Assembly (NCBI RefSeq): GCF_009711095.1
Contig: NZ_WMJZ01000005.1
Coordinates: 1-64,000 of the forward strand
DNA: 64,000 bases
Direction: 5' to 3'
Origin: Intestinirhabdus alba
GTDB lineage: Bacteria; Pseudomonadota; Gammaproteobacteria; Enterobacterales; Enterobacteriaceae
This document shows positions 50,759 to 59,036 of this stretch, piece by piece. Positions within the stretch are counted from its first letter, which is position 1. Each line of letters begins with the position of its first letter. The notes under the pieces are model-generated. The model did no database searches, was not told where the DNA came from, and was given only the letters and a program-made list of their open reading frames with translations. A program made the translations under genes and the position numbers.

Positions 50759-51694
50759 ATGCAGTTACAGAAATTAGTCAATATGTTTGGCGGGGATCTT
50801 TCCCGGCGCTATGGACAAAAGGTCCATAAGCTGACGCTGCACGGTGGGTTCAGCTGCCCCAACCGCGACGGCACCCTCGGGCGCGGGGGCTGTACTTTCT
50901 GTAACGTCGCCTCCTTTGCCGACGAGGCGCAGCAGCACCGCTCTATTGCCGAACAGCTTGTGCACCAGGCGCATCTGGTCAATCGCGCCAGGCGCTATCT
51001 GGCCTATTTTCAGGCCTATACCAGCACCTTTGCTGAAGTGCAGGTACTGCGATCGATGTATCAGCAGGCGGTCAGCCAGGCCAGCATTGTCGGGCTGTGC
51101 GTGGGCACGCGCCCCGACTGCGTGCCGGAAGCGGTTCTCGATCTGCTGTGCGAATATAAAGACCAGGGCTATGAGATGTGGCTGGAGCTGGGCCTGCAGT
51201 CGGCTCACGATAAAACGCTGCATCGCATTAACCGCGGCCACGATTTTGCCTGCTATCAGCGCACTACCCGGCTGGCGCGCGAGCGCGGGCTGAAGGTGTG
51301 CGCGCACCTGATCGTCGGGCTGCCGGGAGAGGGGCAAGCGGAGGGCCTGCAGACCCTGGAGCGCGTGGTGGAGACCGGCGTCGACGGCATTAAGCTGCAT
51401 CCGCTGCATATCGTAAAGGGCAGTATTATGGCGAAGGCGTGGCAGGCCGGAAGGCTGAACGGTATTGAACTGGCCGATTATACGGCGACGGCGGGCGAGA
51501 TGATCCGCCACACGCCGCCGGAGGTGATCTACCACCGCATCTCCGCCAGCGCCCGTCGCCCGACGCTGCTGGCTCCGCTGTGGTGCGAGAATCGCTGGAC
51601 CGGCATGGTGGAGCTGGATCGCTACCTGAACCAGCACGGCCCACAGGGATCGGCCATCGGGCGCGGCTGGGTTATGCCACCAGACGCGGCGTAA
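50759..51694 (+). CDS. yhcC: Radical SAM protein YhcC
   Basis: A 311-residue radical-SAM protein of the TIGR01212 group. Cluster cysteines are in SCPNRDGTLGRGGCTFC (about 33-48), a spacing particular to this family. Later CVGTRPDCVPEAVLDLL and HRINRGHDFACY are conserved. The substrate is not established. The ATG at 50759 gives the E. coli start MQLQKLVNMFGGDL; upstream codons in frame are unrelated. The C-terminus diverges from E. coli after AIGRGW, and the stop codon is the first base triplet of an ERIC-like element. Confidence 0.95.
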   Translation: MQLQKLVNMFGGDLSRRYGQKVHKLTLHGGFSCPNRDGTLGRGGCTFCNVASFADEAQQHRSIAEQLVHQAHLVNRARRYLAYFQAYTSTFAEVQVLRSMYQQAVSQASIVGLCVGTRPDCVPEAVLDLLCEYKDQGYEMWLELGLQSAHDKTLHRINRGHDFACYQRTTRLARERGLKVCAHLIVGLPGEGQAEGLQTLERVVETGVDGIKLHPLHIVKGSIMAKAWQAGRLNGIELADYTATAGEMIRHTPPEVIYHRISASARRPTLLAPLWCENRWTGMVELDRYLNQHGPQGSAIGRGWVMPPDAA

Positions 51695-51947
51695 ACAATT
51701 GTTGCATGAAGGCGGCAAGCAATTCATCAGAACGAATTTGCCCGGCCGCAGGCAGTTTCCGGAGAGGGGGAGGGGAGGGATGTCCCTCATTCATTCCCGT
51801 GAGCATAGCGAACGAAGTGCCGGGGTGAGTGACAAATTTGTCCGGAGCAGATTTGAATGCCGCGCGGCGGCGGCCCGTCAGGGTGAGTCTTATGGAGGAG
51901 ACGAGTAACCCGTAGCCAACGCATATGCAGCCTGAAATATGGCGGGT
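51692..51947. repeat. Degenerate long ERIC-like element after yhcC
   Basis: A 256-bp diverged relative of the element at 26069-26333, in inverted orientation relative to it. Matching landmarks in order: TAAACAATT-GTTGCATGAAGGCGGCAAG, GAACGAATTTG, the CCGGGGTGAG core, ACAAATTTGTCC...ATTTGAATGCCGC, GGCGGCGGCCC, CAGGGTGAG and AGCCAACGCATATGCAGCCTG ending GGCGGGT. It begins with the yhcC stop codon. The ERIC-primer sites are degraded. The remaining 106 bases to the next gene show only a ribosome site. Confidence 0.8.
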
Positions 51948-52053
51948 TTTATTAATACGATATCCTGGACGATTTATCTTAAACGTTTCGACGTGTTAAT
52001 CCTCGAAAATTCACGTTACGCTGTGCTTCTTATCCTCCTAAAGGAGCCTGGCT

Positions 52054-53697
52054 ATGACAGAAGAAAATAATCAAACGATAACCTGGCATAAACCGGAGTG
52101 GAATGAGCAAGGAAAATGCATCTGGCGCAGCATTCAGACTCGGCCTGCTTCTGAAAGGGCTATTGCAAAGCTTCTCGCTCCCCCTGCAAAAGTCATTCCG
52201 GTAATATTTCTGCCCGGGGTGATGGGTTCCAATTTGATGTCAACGCAGAAATCAGAAACATCAGTCTGGAGAGGAGATAGTGAAGTTTCAGTTTTATTCG
52301 ACTGGGCTGGAAAGAGCGGAATTCAGCGTCGGCAACTGCTCGATCCAGATTTAACAGTAGTTGATAGTGCGGGGAAAATTAGCAAAGAGATCTTTTCTCC
52401 TGTGTCCGATGATGGATGTCTTTTTCCACCCCGCAGCAAACGCGGCTGGGGAGAAGTGCTCTATTTTAGCTATGGCAAATTTCTCAGCGTCTTTCAGGGG
52501 GCGCTAATTGATGACTGGCAAAAATCGCTTGACGCGCTTTACCAGGCAGGAAAAGCAGGAAAAACGGCTGAACCCGCCGCCGGAGCGTTAAGCCAGCTGG
52601 TCGAGGTCATGCTGCATACGGAAGAGGAAAATGAATCTCCCCTGACGGCAGAAGAGCTGGCGCACTTCCGCGGGTTTCTGTTTCCGCTCCACGTATTTGG
52701 CTATAACTGGCTGCAGGATAACAAAATTTCGGCGCAGCGGCTGGGGGAATACATTGATGAGGTGCTTGATCTTTACCGCCACCAGCACGGACATGGTCTG
52801 GCTACGGAAAAAGTTATCCTGGTTACGCATTCAATGGGGGGGCTGGTGGCCCGCTATACGTCCCAGGTGCTGGGCTATCAGGATAAAATTCTGGGCATAG
52901 TGCATGGCGTAATCCCCGATCTGGGTTCGCCGGCGGCTTATCGAAGGATGAAGGTGGGTGCCGGGCAGGAGGGGCCTGCGGGCGTGGTGATGGGTAAATC
53001 AGCGGAAGAGCTGATGCCGGTACTGGCCAGAGCGCCAGCGCCGCTGCAGCTTTTACCATCGGCAAGCTATTACGACGGGAGGCCCTGGCTGACGATTAAA
53101 GGTGGCGAAGCGGATGGCAGCGATCTGAAGCTGCCAAAAGAAGGGGACCCGTTTGGCGAGATCTACCTGAATAAAACGCTGTGGTGGCGTCTGTATGAGG
53201 CGGATGTAATTGATAAGGATAGAATAGTTATTGAAAAAAACTGGAATGCGTATCTCGATTTAATGGGGAAATTCGTTCAGCCTTTTATTGATGATATTGA
53301 AAATGCCTATCATCCAAATAGCTATTTGTTTTACGGTAATTCGTCTAAGACAGACGGTAATTTGATCTGGATTAAAACTTCTATTACCTGGCCAAAAAAC
53401 ACGCATGAAAGCGATAAAAAACTGCCGAATAACCACAGGGAAATACCGCTTCCTTTTAACCGTTCAACCCTGTTTAAACTGGTCTCCTCCGGCTCGCCGG
53501 GAGACGGAACCGTACCGGTAGAGTCATTGCGGGCTATACGCCGTTCTGCGACGCTAAAAAGCGCGCTGGCGGTAAACGTGGAACACCAGGGGGCATATAA
53601 TGTGGACAGCCTGAGGGATATTGATAATCGGCCGGCGGTGCGCTTTACGCTGAGGGCGATAGTAAAAATGGTGCAGGAGGTGCCAGCATCATGGTGA
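52054..53697 (+). CDS. Putative T6SS lipase effector (Tle family, alpha/beta-hydrolase)
   Basis: A 547-residue alpha/beta-hydrolase. The oxyanion-strand motif VIFLPGVMGSNL is at 50-61; the nucleophile elbow is VTHSMGGLVARY with Ser260 (Thr replaces the first Gly of GxSxG). Candidate acid and base are D484 in SPGDGTVP and H511 in VNVEHQGAY, the LCAT/PGAP1-like order. It has no signal peptide and no PAAR or VgrG domain, so it would be a cargo effector. AAAGGAG precedes the ATG. It overlaps an immunity-like gene by 7 bases and is more AT-rich than its neighbours. An ordinary intracellular lipase is the alternative, but the paired gene argues for an antibacterial phospholipase. Confidence 0.78.
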   Translation: MTEENNQTITWHKPEWNEQGKCIWRSIQTRPASERAIAKLLAPPAKVIPVIFLPGVMGSNLMSTQKSETSVWRGDSEVSVLFDWAGKSGIQRRQLLDPDLTVVDSAGKISKEIFSPVSDDGCLFPPRSKRGWGEVLYFSYGKFLSVFQGALIDDWQKSLDALYQAGKAGKTAEPAAGALSQLVEVMLHTEEENESPLTAEELAHFRGFLFPLHVFGYNWLQDNKISAQRLGEYIDEVLDLYRHQHGHGLATEKVILVTHSMGGLVARYTSQVLGYQDKILGIVHGVIPDLGSPAAYRRMKVGAGQEGPAGVVMGKSAEELMPVLARAPAPLQLLPSASYYDGRPWLTIKGGEADGSDLKLPKEGDPFGEIYLNKTLWWRLYEADVIDKDRIVIEKNWNAYLDLMGKFVQPFIDDIENAYHPNSYLFYGNSSKTDGNLIWIKTSITWPKNTHESDKKLPNNHREIPLPFNRSTLFKLVSSGSPGDGTVPVESLRAIRRSATLKSALAVNVEHQGAYNVDSLRDIDNRPAVRFTLRAIVKMVQEVPASW

Positions 53698-54815
53698 ATA
53701 AGATAACCAATCAATTTAGCCTGACGCATTTTATTATTGCGGCGGGCCTGCTGTGTATCAGCCCGGAGCCTCAGGCAGCAGTAACATCATCACTCAAGGA
53801 GACAGCCGTGACAGAGAATCTGTTTTTCCGGACCAGGCCCCAGTGCATAGGCCGATATCTGATAGATGTACCGGAGTCATTTAATAATCAGCGCAGGGAT
53901 ATGGTATTTATTGATGAATTTAAAATAGAGAGCAAACCACAGTATCGCCCGGCGTTCGAGCAGCGTGTGCAGCGCAGGGAAAAAGAACTTGTGGATTCTA
54001 TTAACAATCCAGGTAACAAACCTGAAACAGCGCCATATGTTAAAGAAATAATACATTTACAAAACGGCAGGGGAATAATTTTTGATCATAATATCCCCGG
54101 AACTCCGGATAACTATCGTCAGCTTGAAGCTCATATTTATAGCAATGAAATATCTTTTGTTATAAAAACTGATATTCGTGATTTTACAGATGAACGCCAT
54201 AAAAAGAAAAAGGCACAGTATATAGCAGGTGGCTTTACTGAAGAGAATGTTAATAATAAGTCTGCAAAACTTGCCGCGCTTAAATCACTTATTTCCCGCC
54301 TGAGCGGCAGGCAGGATGAAGATATACCGACAGGCAAAGGGTTGTGTATACCAAACGGTTTTATTCGGGATGATGGCTATAAGCATAAAGAGCAGGTTAC
54401 CTTCAGCTACAAAAATGATGACTTTATCTTCTGGCTATATATGAGCAATGAGATCAATGATCCCGATGATACGTTATTTAACCGAAGCGCGCAGATAAAT
54501 GAAGTTTTGAAGCAATCGCAAACCATGTACTCAATACGTAAGAAGGCATTTTCTCCTGGAGGGATCCCTGTCCAGGAGTGGTTGTTTGGTGATGTAAAGG
54601 AGAGCTATGCACCAGCTCCCGGAGAAAAAGATAAGGTAGCCGTATATCACTTTAAGCTTGAAGCCAACGAAGCTGTGTCTTCAGCAGAAAAACCGGTGCT
54701 CTCGATAGGTCTGAGCAGTGAACGAACACGCACGACAACCTACAGTCAGACCCAGATGATCGAAATCTGGGACCGGCTGGTGGGCACATTGCGCTACCGA
54801 CCGGGGACGTTCTGA
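53691..54815 (+). CDS. Tli4-like immunity protein for the adjacent lipase
   Basis: A 374-residue protein resembling Tli4-type T6SS immunity proteins: an N-terminal export signal (hydrophobic 10-24, possible cleavage after about residue 30) is followed by the family-like stretch CIGRYLIDVPESF (about 57-69) and a C-terminal domain with a second repeat-like half from LCIPNGFIRDD. The Cys at 22 is in a poor lipobox (GLLC), so a soluble periplasmic protein is as likely as a lipoprotein. The ATG overlaps the lipase stop (ATGGTGA). A second in-frame start exists at 53808. Strongly AT-rich compared with flanking core genes, a sign of transfer. Confidence 0.72.
   Translation: MVNKITNQFSLTHFIIAAGLLCISPEPQAAVTSSLKETAVTENLFFRTRPQCIGRYLIDVPESFNNQRRDMVFIDEFKIESKPQYRPAFEQRVQRREKELVDSINNPGNKPETAPYVKEIIHLQNGRGIIFDHNIPGTPDNYRQLEAHIYSNEISFVIKTDIRDFTDERHKKKKAQYIAGGFTEENVNNKSAKLAALKSLISRLSGRQDEDIPTGKGLCIPNGFIRDDGYKHKEQVTFSYKNDDFIFWLYMSNEINDPDDTLFNRSAQINEVLKQSQTMYSIRKKAFSPGGIPVQEWLFGDVKESYAPAPGEKDKVAVYHFKLEANEAVSSAEKPVLSIGLSSERTRTTTYSQTQMIEIWDRLVGTLRYRPGTF
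53796..53810 (+). promoter_or_regulatory. Internal ribosome site and GTG start in the immunity gene
   Basis: AAGGAG (53796-53801), six bases, then GTG (53808-53810), in frame at codon 40 of the immunity gene, directly after the predicted export signal. Initiation here would give a 335-residue cytosolic form (MTENLFFRTRP...). The primary ATG at 53691 instead relies on overlap with the lipase gene. Confidence 0.65.
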
Positions 54816-55218
54816 ATCTGTGATATGCATGACTATGAGCCTGGCCCATTAGGGCTATTTTGTCAGCCATTATGAACCTGGGCTGTGCTCGCACAAAACG
54901 CATCGCGTTTTGAACGCGCTACAGGGCGGCCCGGAGGGTGAGCTTCGCGAATCATCCTCACGTACTGGGTGTAGGCTCTGGTTTTTGCGCGCTGTCCGTG
55001 TTTAAACAGCCTGCGTCATTTACGTCTGGTGGGCCAGGCTCTGAGCGTAGCGAAAAAGCCCGCTTTTGAGATGGCTGGGAAGACCTTTTCACAGCAGGAA
55101 CCCGATCCCCTGGCGTTGAAAAAACACGCATCTTCAATAGAAGCTGGTATAGGTTTGTGGTTACTAGTATGGTAGTATGAATAAACTAACCGATAACTAT
55201 TGGATCAGGTGATTTTGT
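54816..55218. other. Intergenic with an ERIC-like fragment
   Basis: About 400 bases between the immunity gene and uxuA. A short GCCC/GGGC hairpin followed by TATTTTGT (54844-54862) is a weak terminator candidate. ERIC-like module remnants lie at 54892-54942. The rest, including a GTTTAAAC palindrome near 55000, shows no coding region. TAGTATGG/TAGTATGA at 55165-55180 are tandem repeats near the uxuA promoter. Confidence 0.55.
54892..54942 (+). repeat. ERIC-like fragment downstream of the effector pair
   Basis: CAAAACGC-ATC-GCGTTTTGAACGCG, then GGCGGCCC and GGGTGAG, matches in order the internal module of the full element at 26123-26176 (reverse strand) and of the copy at 51831-51887 (same orientation as here). 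No terminal repeats remain. Confidence 0.65.
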
Positions 55219-56283
55219 ATGCAGATGACAATGCGCTGGTTTGGGCCAGATGAAGATAAAGTATCCCTGGAACATATCCGCCAGGTTCCGGGCGTAGAAG
55301 GCGTGGTTGGCGCGCTGTACGACGTTGCGGTTGGCGAAGTATGGCCGGTTGATAAAATTGAGCGGCTGGTAAAACAGGCCCACGACGCCGGGCTGAAAAT
55401 GGAAGTTATCGAAAGCGTTAACATCCATGACGATATTAAGATCGGCCTGCCTTCCCGCGATCGCTATATCGCCAACTATCAGCAAACTATCCGCCATCTG
55501 GCTCGCGCCGGGGTGAAGGTGATCTGCTACAACTTTATGCCCGTTTTCGACTGGATGAAGACGGATATGAACTACGTTTTACCGGACAATTCCCTGACGA
55601 TGGCCTTTGAGAAAAAGGATATCGATAAGAGTCTGGAAGAGGTCGTTAAAGAGGTGCTGGATAATTCGAACGGCTTTGCGCTGCCGGGCTGGGAGCCGGA
55701 AAGGCTGGCGAAGGTTCAGGAGCTGTTTACGAAATATCATGACGTTGACGACGCGAAGCTGCGCGAAAACCTGGTCTATTTCCTGAAGGCGGTGATTCCG
55801 GTTTGTGAGGAAGTGGGCGTGAAAATGGCCATTCACCCTGACGATCCGCCGTACTCTATTTTTGGCCTGCCGCGGATTGTGAAAAACCGCGACGATCTCG
55901 ACTGGATCTGTAACGCCGTTGATTCAGAGGCCAACGGTATCACCCTCTGCACCGGCTCCATCGCCGAAGATCCTGACAACAATGTCTATGAGATCCTCGC
56001 CGAGTTTACCCGCCGTAAACGGATCCACTTCGCGCACGTCCGTAACATTAAGCTGATTAAAGATAAAGACTTCTACGAGTGCGCCCACCCGTCCCGCTAC
56101 GGCTCGCTGGACATGTATAAAGTGATGCAGTCGCTGTATGACAACGGTTTTGACGGCTACATCCGTCCGGATCACGGGCGCTTCATCTGGGGGGAAACGG
56201 GCCGTCCGGGCTATGGCCTGTTCGACCGTGCGCTGGGCGTCACCTACCTGATGGGGCTGTGGGAAGCGCTGGGCAAGCGCTAA
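55219..56283 (+). CDS. uxuA: Mannonate dehydratase
   Basis: A 354-residue TIM-barrel enzyme dehydrating D-mannonate to 2-keto-3-deoxygluconate in hexuronate breakdown. Conserved segments include IESVNIHDDIK, YNFMPVFDWMKTD, MAIHPDDPP and IRPDHG near the C-terminus. It is about 40 residues shorter than E. coli UxuA and lacks the long central insert, resembling the compact type I know from Firmicutes. It stands alone: no uxuB, uxaC or kduID is nearby. AGGTGA precedes the ATG. It was probably acquired separately from the canonical pathway genes. Confidence 0.9.
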   Translation: MQMTMRWFGPDEDKVSLEHIRQVPGVEGVVGALYDVAVGEVWPVDKIERLVKQAHDAGLKMEVIESVNIHDDIKIGLPSRDRYIANYQQTIRHLARAGVKVICYNFMPVFDWMKTDMNYVLPDNSLTMAFEKKDIDKSLEEVVKEVLDNSNGFALPGWEPERLAKVQELFTKYHDVDDAKLRENLVYFLKAVIPVCEEVGVKMAIHPDDPPYSIFGLPRIVKNRDDLDWICNAVDSEANGITLCTGSIAEDPDNNVYEILAEFTRRKRIHFAHVRNIKLIKDKDFYECAHPSRYGSLDMYKVMQSLYDNGFDGYIRPDHGRFIWGETGRPGYGLFDRALGVTYLMGLWEALGKR

Positions 56284-56306
56284 TCCCGGTACGCCCTCCG
56301 TCGCCT

Positions 56307-56329
56307 GCGGGTCCGCCAGCCGGACCCGC
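56307..56329 (+). terminator. Putative terminator after uxuA
   Basis: A perfect nine-base stem GCGGGTCCG (56307-56315) and CGGACCCGC (56321-56329), 24 bases past the uxuA stop. It is followed by TCTCC, a poor T tract. Confidence 0.6.
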
Positions 56330-56446
56330 TCTCCACGCCTTCTCCCGCCTCGCATAGCGTTATTCCCGGCCTATTTTTGCCACAATCTTCAACGCCCTGC
56401 TCATAATTGGGTATTATTGTGCCAGACTGTCGTGAAGGAATTCCCT

Positions 56447-58783
56447 ATGAAGCAAATTCGTATACTGGCGCAGTATTATGTCGATCTGATGATGAAGCTG
56501 GGCCTGGTGCGCTTTTCGCTGCTGCTGGCGCTGGTATTAGTTATTCTGGCGATTGTGGTGCAGATGGCCGTGACTATGGTGCTGCACGGTGAAGTGGAAA
56601 GCATTGACGTTATTCGCTCCATCTTTTTCGGGCTGCTGATCACGCCATGGGCGGTCTATTTTCTCTCGGTGGTGGTCGAGCAGCTGGAGGAGTCGCGGCA
56701 GCGCCTTTCGCGGCTGGTGCAGAAGCTGGAAGAGATGCGTGAGCGCGACCTGAAGCTGAACGTCCAGCTAAGAGACAACATTACCCAGCTCAATCAGGAG
56801 ATCGCCGATCGCGAAAAGGCGGAGGCGGAGCGCCATTCAACCTTTGAACAACTGAAGGTGGAAATTAAAGAGCGCGAAGAGGCGCAAATTCGGCTTGAGC
56901 AGCAGTCCTCCTTTCTGCGCTCTTTCCTCGATGCGTCACCGGATCTGGTGTTTTACCGCAATGAGGATAAAGAGTTCTCCGGCTGTAACCGGGCGATGGA
57001 GCTGCTCACCGGGAAGAGTGAAAAACAGCTGATCGATCTGAAGCCGGAGGAGGTGTACTCGCCGGAGGCGGCCAGAAAGGTTATCGAGACCGATGAAAAG
57101 GTCTTTCGCCACAACGTCTCCCTGACCTACGAGCAGTGGCTGGACTACCCGGACGGGCGCAAGGCCTGTTTTGAAATTCGCAAAGTTCCCTATTACGATC
57201 GCGTCGGTAAACGCCACGGCCTGATGGGCTTTGGCCGCGATATCACCGAGCGTAAGCGCTACCAGGACGCCCTGGAGAGCGCCAGCCGCGACAAGACAAC
57301 CTTTATTTCCACCATCAGCCATGAGCTGCGTACGCCGCTGAACGGCATCGTCGGCCTGAGCCGGATACTGCTCGATACGGAGCTTACCGCGGAGCAGGAA
57401 AAATATCTGAAAACGATCCATGTCTCCGCCGTCACTCTGGGTAATATCTTCAATGATATTATTGACATGGATAAGATGGAGCGGCGCAAGGTTCAGCTTG
57501 ATAACCAGCCGGTAGACTTCACCAGCTTCCTGGCGGATCTGGAAAATCTCTCCGGCCTGCAGGCCCAGCAAAGCGGGCTGCGCTTTGTGCTCGAACCGAC
57601 TTTACCGCTGCCCCATAAGGTGATTACCGACGGTACACGTCTGCGGCAGATCCTGTGGAACCTGATTGGCAACGCGGTGAAATTTACCCAGCAGGGGCAG
57701 GTGACGGTTCGCGTTCGCTATGATGCAGGCAGCATCCTGCACTTTGAGGTTGAAGATTCCGGCATCGGCATCCCTGAGGATGAGCAGGATAAGATCTTTG
57801 CCATGTACTACCAGGTCAAGGGGAGCCACGGCGGTAAACCGGCCACCGGCACCGGTATTGGGCTGGCCGTCTCCCGCCGGCTGGCGAAAAATATGGGCGG
57901 CGACATTACCGTTTCCAGCCATCCCGGCCGGGGGTCCATCTTTACGCTGACCGTGCAGGCTCCGGCGGTGGCGGAAGAGGTTGAGGATACGCTGGAAGAT
58001 AACGATCTGCCGCTCCCGGCGCTGAACGTGCTGCTGGTGGAAGATATTGAGCTGAACGTGATTGTGGCGCGCTCGGTACTGGAGAAGCTGGGTAACAGCG
58101 TTGACGTGGCGATGACCGGGAAGGCCGCGCTGGAGATGTTCTCCCCCGGCGAGTATGACCTGGTGCTGCTGGATATTCAGCTGCCGGATATGACCGGGCT
58201 GGATATCTCCAGGGAGCTTATCCGGCGCTATGCGCGGGAGGATCTGCCGCCGCTGGTGGCGCTCACCGCCAACGTGCTGAAGGACAAAAAAGAGTACCTT
58301 GAGGCCGGGATGGACGACGTGCTGAGTAAGCCGCTGTCGGTGCCGGCGCTGACCACCATGATCAAAAAATTCTGGGATACCCCGGACGAAGAGGTGAATG
58401 TCGTGACGCCCGAAGAGAACGCTAAATCGCAGGCGCTGCTGGATATCCCTATGCTGGAGCAATATCTGGAGCTGGTGGGGCCCAGGTTAATCAACGACGG
58501 GCTGGCGGTGTTTGAAAAAATGATGCCGGGCTACTTAAGCGTGCTGGAGTCCAACCTGACGGCGCGCGACAAGAAAGGCGTGGTGGAGGAGGGGCACAAG
58601 ATCAAAGGTGCCGCCGGCTCCATCGGGCTACGTCACCTGCAGCAGCTGGGGCAACAGATTCAGTCGCCGGATCTTCCCGCCTGGGAGGATAATGTCAGTG
58701 AATGGATTGAAGAGATGAAGCATGAGTGGCGGCACGACGTTGCGGTCCTGAAGGCATGGGTGGAGAACGCGCAAAAAAAATGA
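56447..58783 (+). CDS. arcB: Aerobic respiration sensor kinase ArcB
   Basis: A 778-residue tripartite hybrid sensor kinase that, when quinones are reduced, phosphorylates ArcA to repress respiratory genes. Two transmembrane helices (about 23-41 and 58-77) and a leucine-zipper/linker are followed by a PAS domain (about 153-270). The HisKA domain has His292 in STISHELRTPLNG; then come an HATPase domain (GTGIGLAVSRR), a receiver with Asp576 in LLDIQLPDM, and an HPt with His717 in EEGHKIKGAAGS. Start and length match E. coli; the ATG at 56447 was chosen over one 10 codons upstream. Confidence 0.98.
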   Translation: MKQIRILAQYYVDLMMKLGLVRFSLLLALVLVILAIVVQMAVTMVLHGEVESIDVIRSIFFGLLITPWAVYFLSVVVEQLEESRQRLSRLVQKLEEMRERDLKLNVQLRDNITQLNQEIADREKAEAERHSTFEQLKVEIKEREEAQIRLEQQSSFLRSFLDASPDLVFYRNEDKEFSGCNRAMELLTGKSEKQLIDLKPEEVYSPEAARKVIETDEKVFRHNVSLTYEQWLDYPDGRKACFEIRKVPYYDRVGKRHGLMGFGRDITERKRYQDALESASRDKTTFISTISHELRTPLNGIVGLSRILLDTELTAEQEKYLKTIHVSAVTLGNIFNDIIDMDKMERRKVQLDNQPVDFTSFLADLENLSGLQAQQSGLRFVLEPTLPLPHKVITDGTRLRQILWNLIGNAVKFTQQGQVTVRVRYDAGSILHFEVEDSGIGIPEDEQDKIFAMYYQVKGSHGGKPATGTGIGLAVSRRLAKNMGGDITVSSHPGRGSIFTLTVQAPAVAEEVEDTLEDNDLPLPALNVLLVEDIELNVIVARSVLEKLGNSVDVAMTGKAALEMFSPGEYDLVLLDIQLPDMTGLDISRELIRRYAREDLPPLVALTANVLKDKKEYLEAGMDDVLSKPLSVPALTTMIKKFWDTPDEEVNVVTPEENAKSQALLDIPMLEQYLELVGPRLINDGLAVFEKMMPGYLSVLESNLTARDKKGVVEEGHKIKGAAGSIGLRHLQQLGQQIQSPDLPAWEDNVSEWIEEMKHEWRHDVAVLKAWVENAQKK

Positions 58784-58801
58784 CCCCGGTTTGACCGGGG
58801 T
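58783..58801. terminator. Hairpin overlapping the arcB stop
   Basis: ACCCCGGT (58783-58790) pairs with ACCGGGGT (58794-58801) around TTG. It begins on the last base of the arcB stop codon. The plus side lacks a T run, but the minus strand reads out into T8, so it is a better terminator in the antisense direction. Confidence 0.6.
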
Positions 58802-59036
58802 GCGCGAATACTGCGCCAACACCAGGGAAATCGTGGCTGCGCCGTAGATTATTATCATGACTTAAATGGTACAGCGCTGTTTTCATACTGCCCGCAGTTA
58901 AGATAGCAAATCCTAAATATTTTGTTACATGAATCAGTTAAATGTGTGAGGCATAGCATTTTAATAAAAATTAGCGGTCCGGCTTTTGGGGCGCTGGGCC
59001 GGGGTTTTAGCACGGATTACGAAAAGGACGATCATC

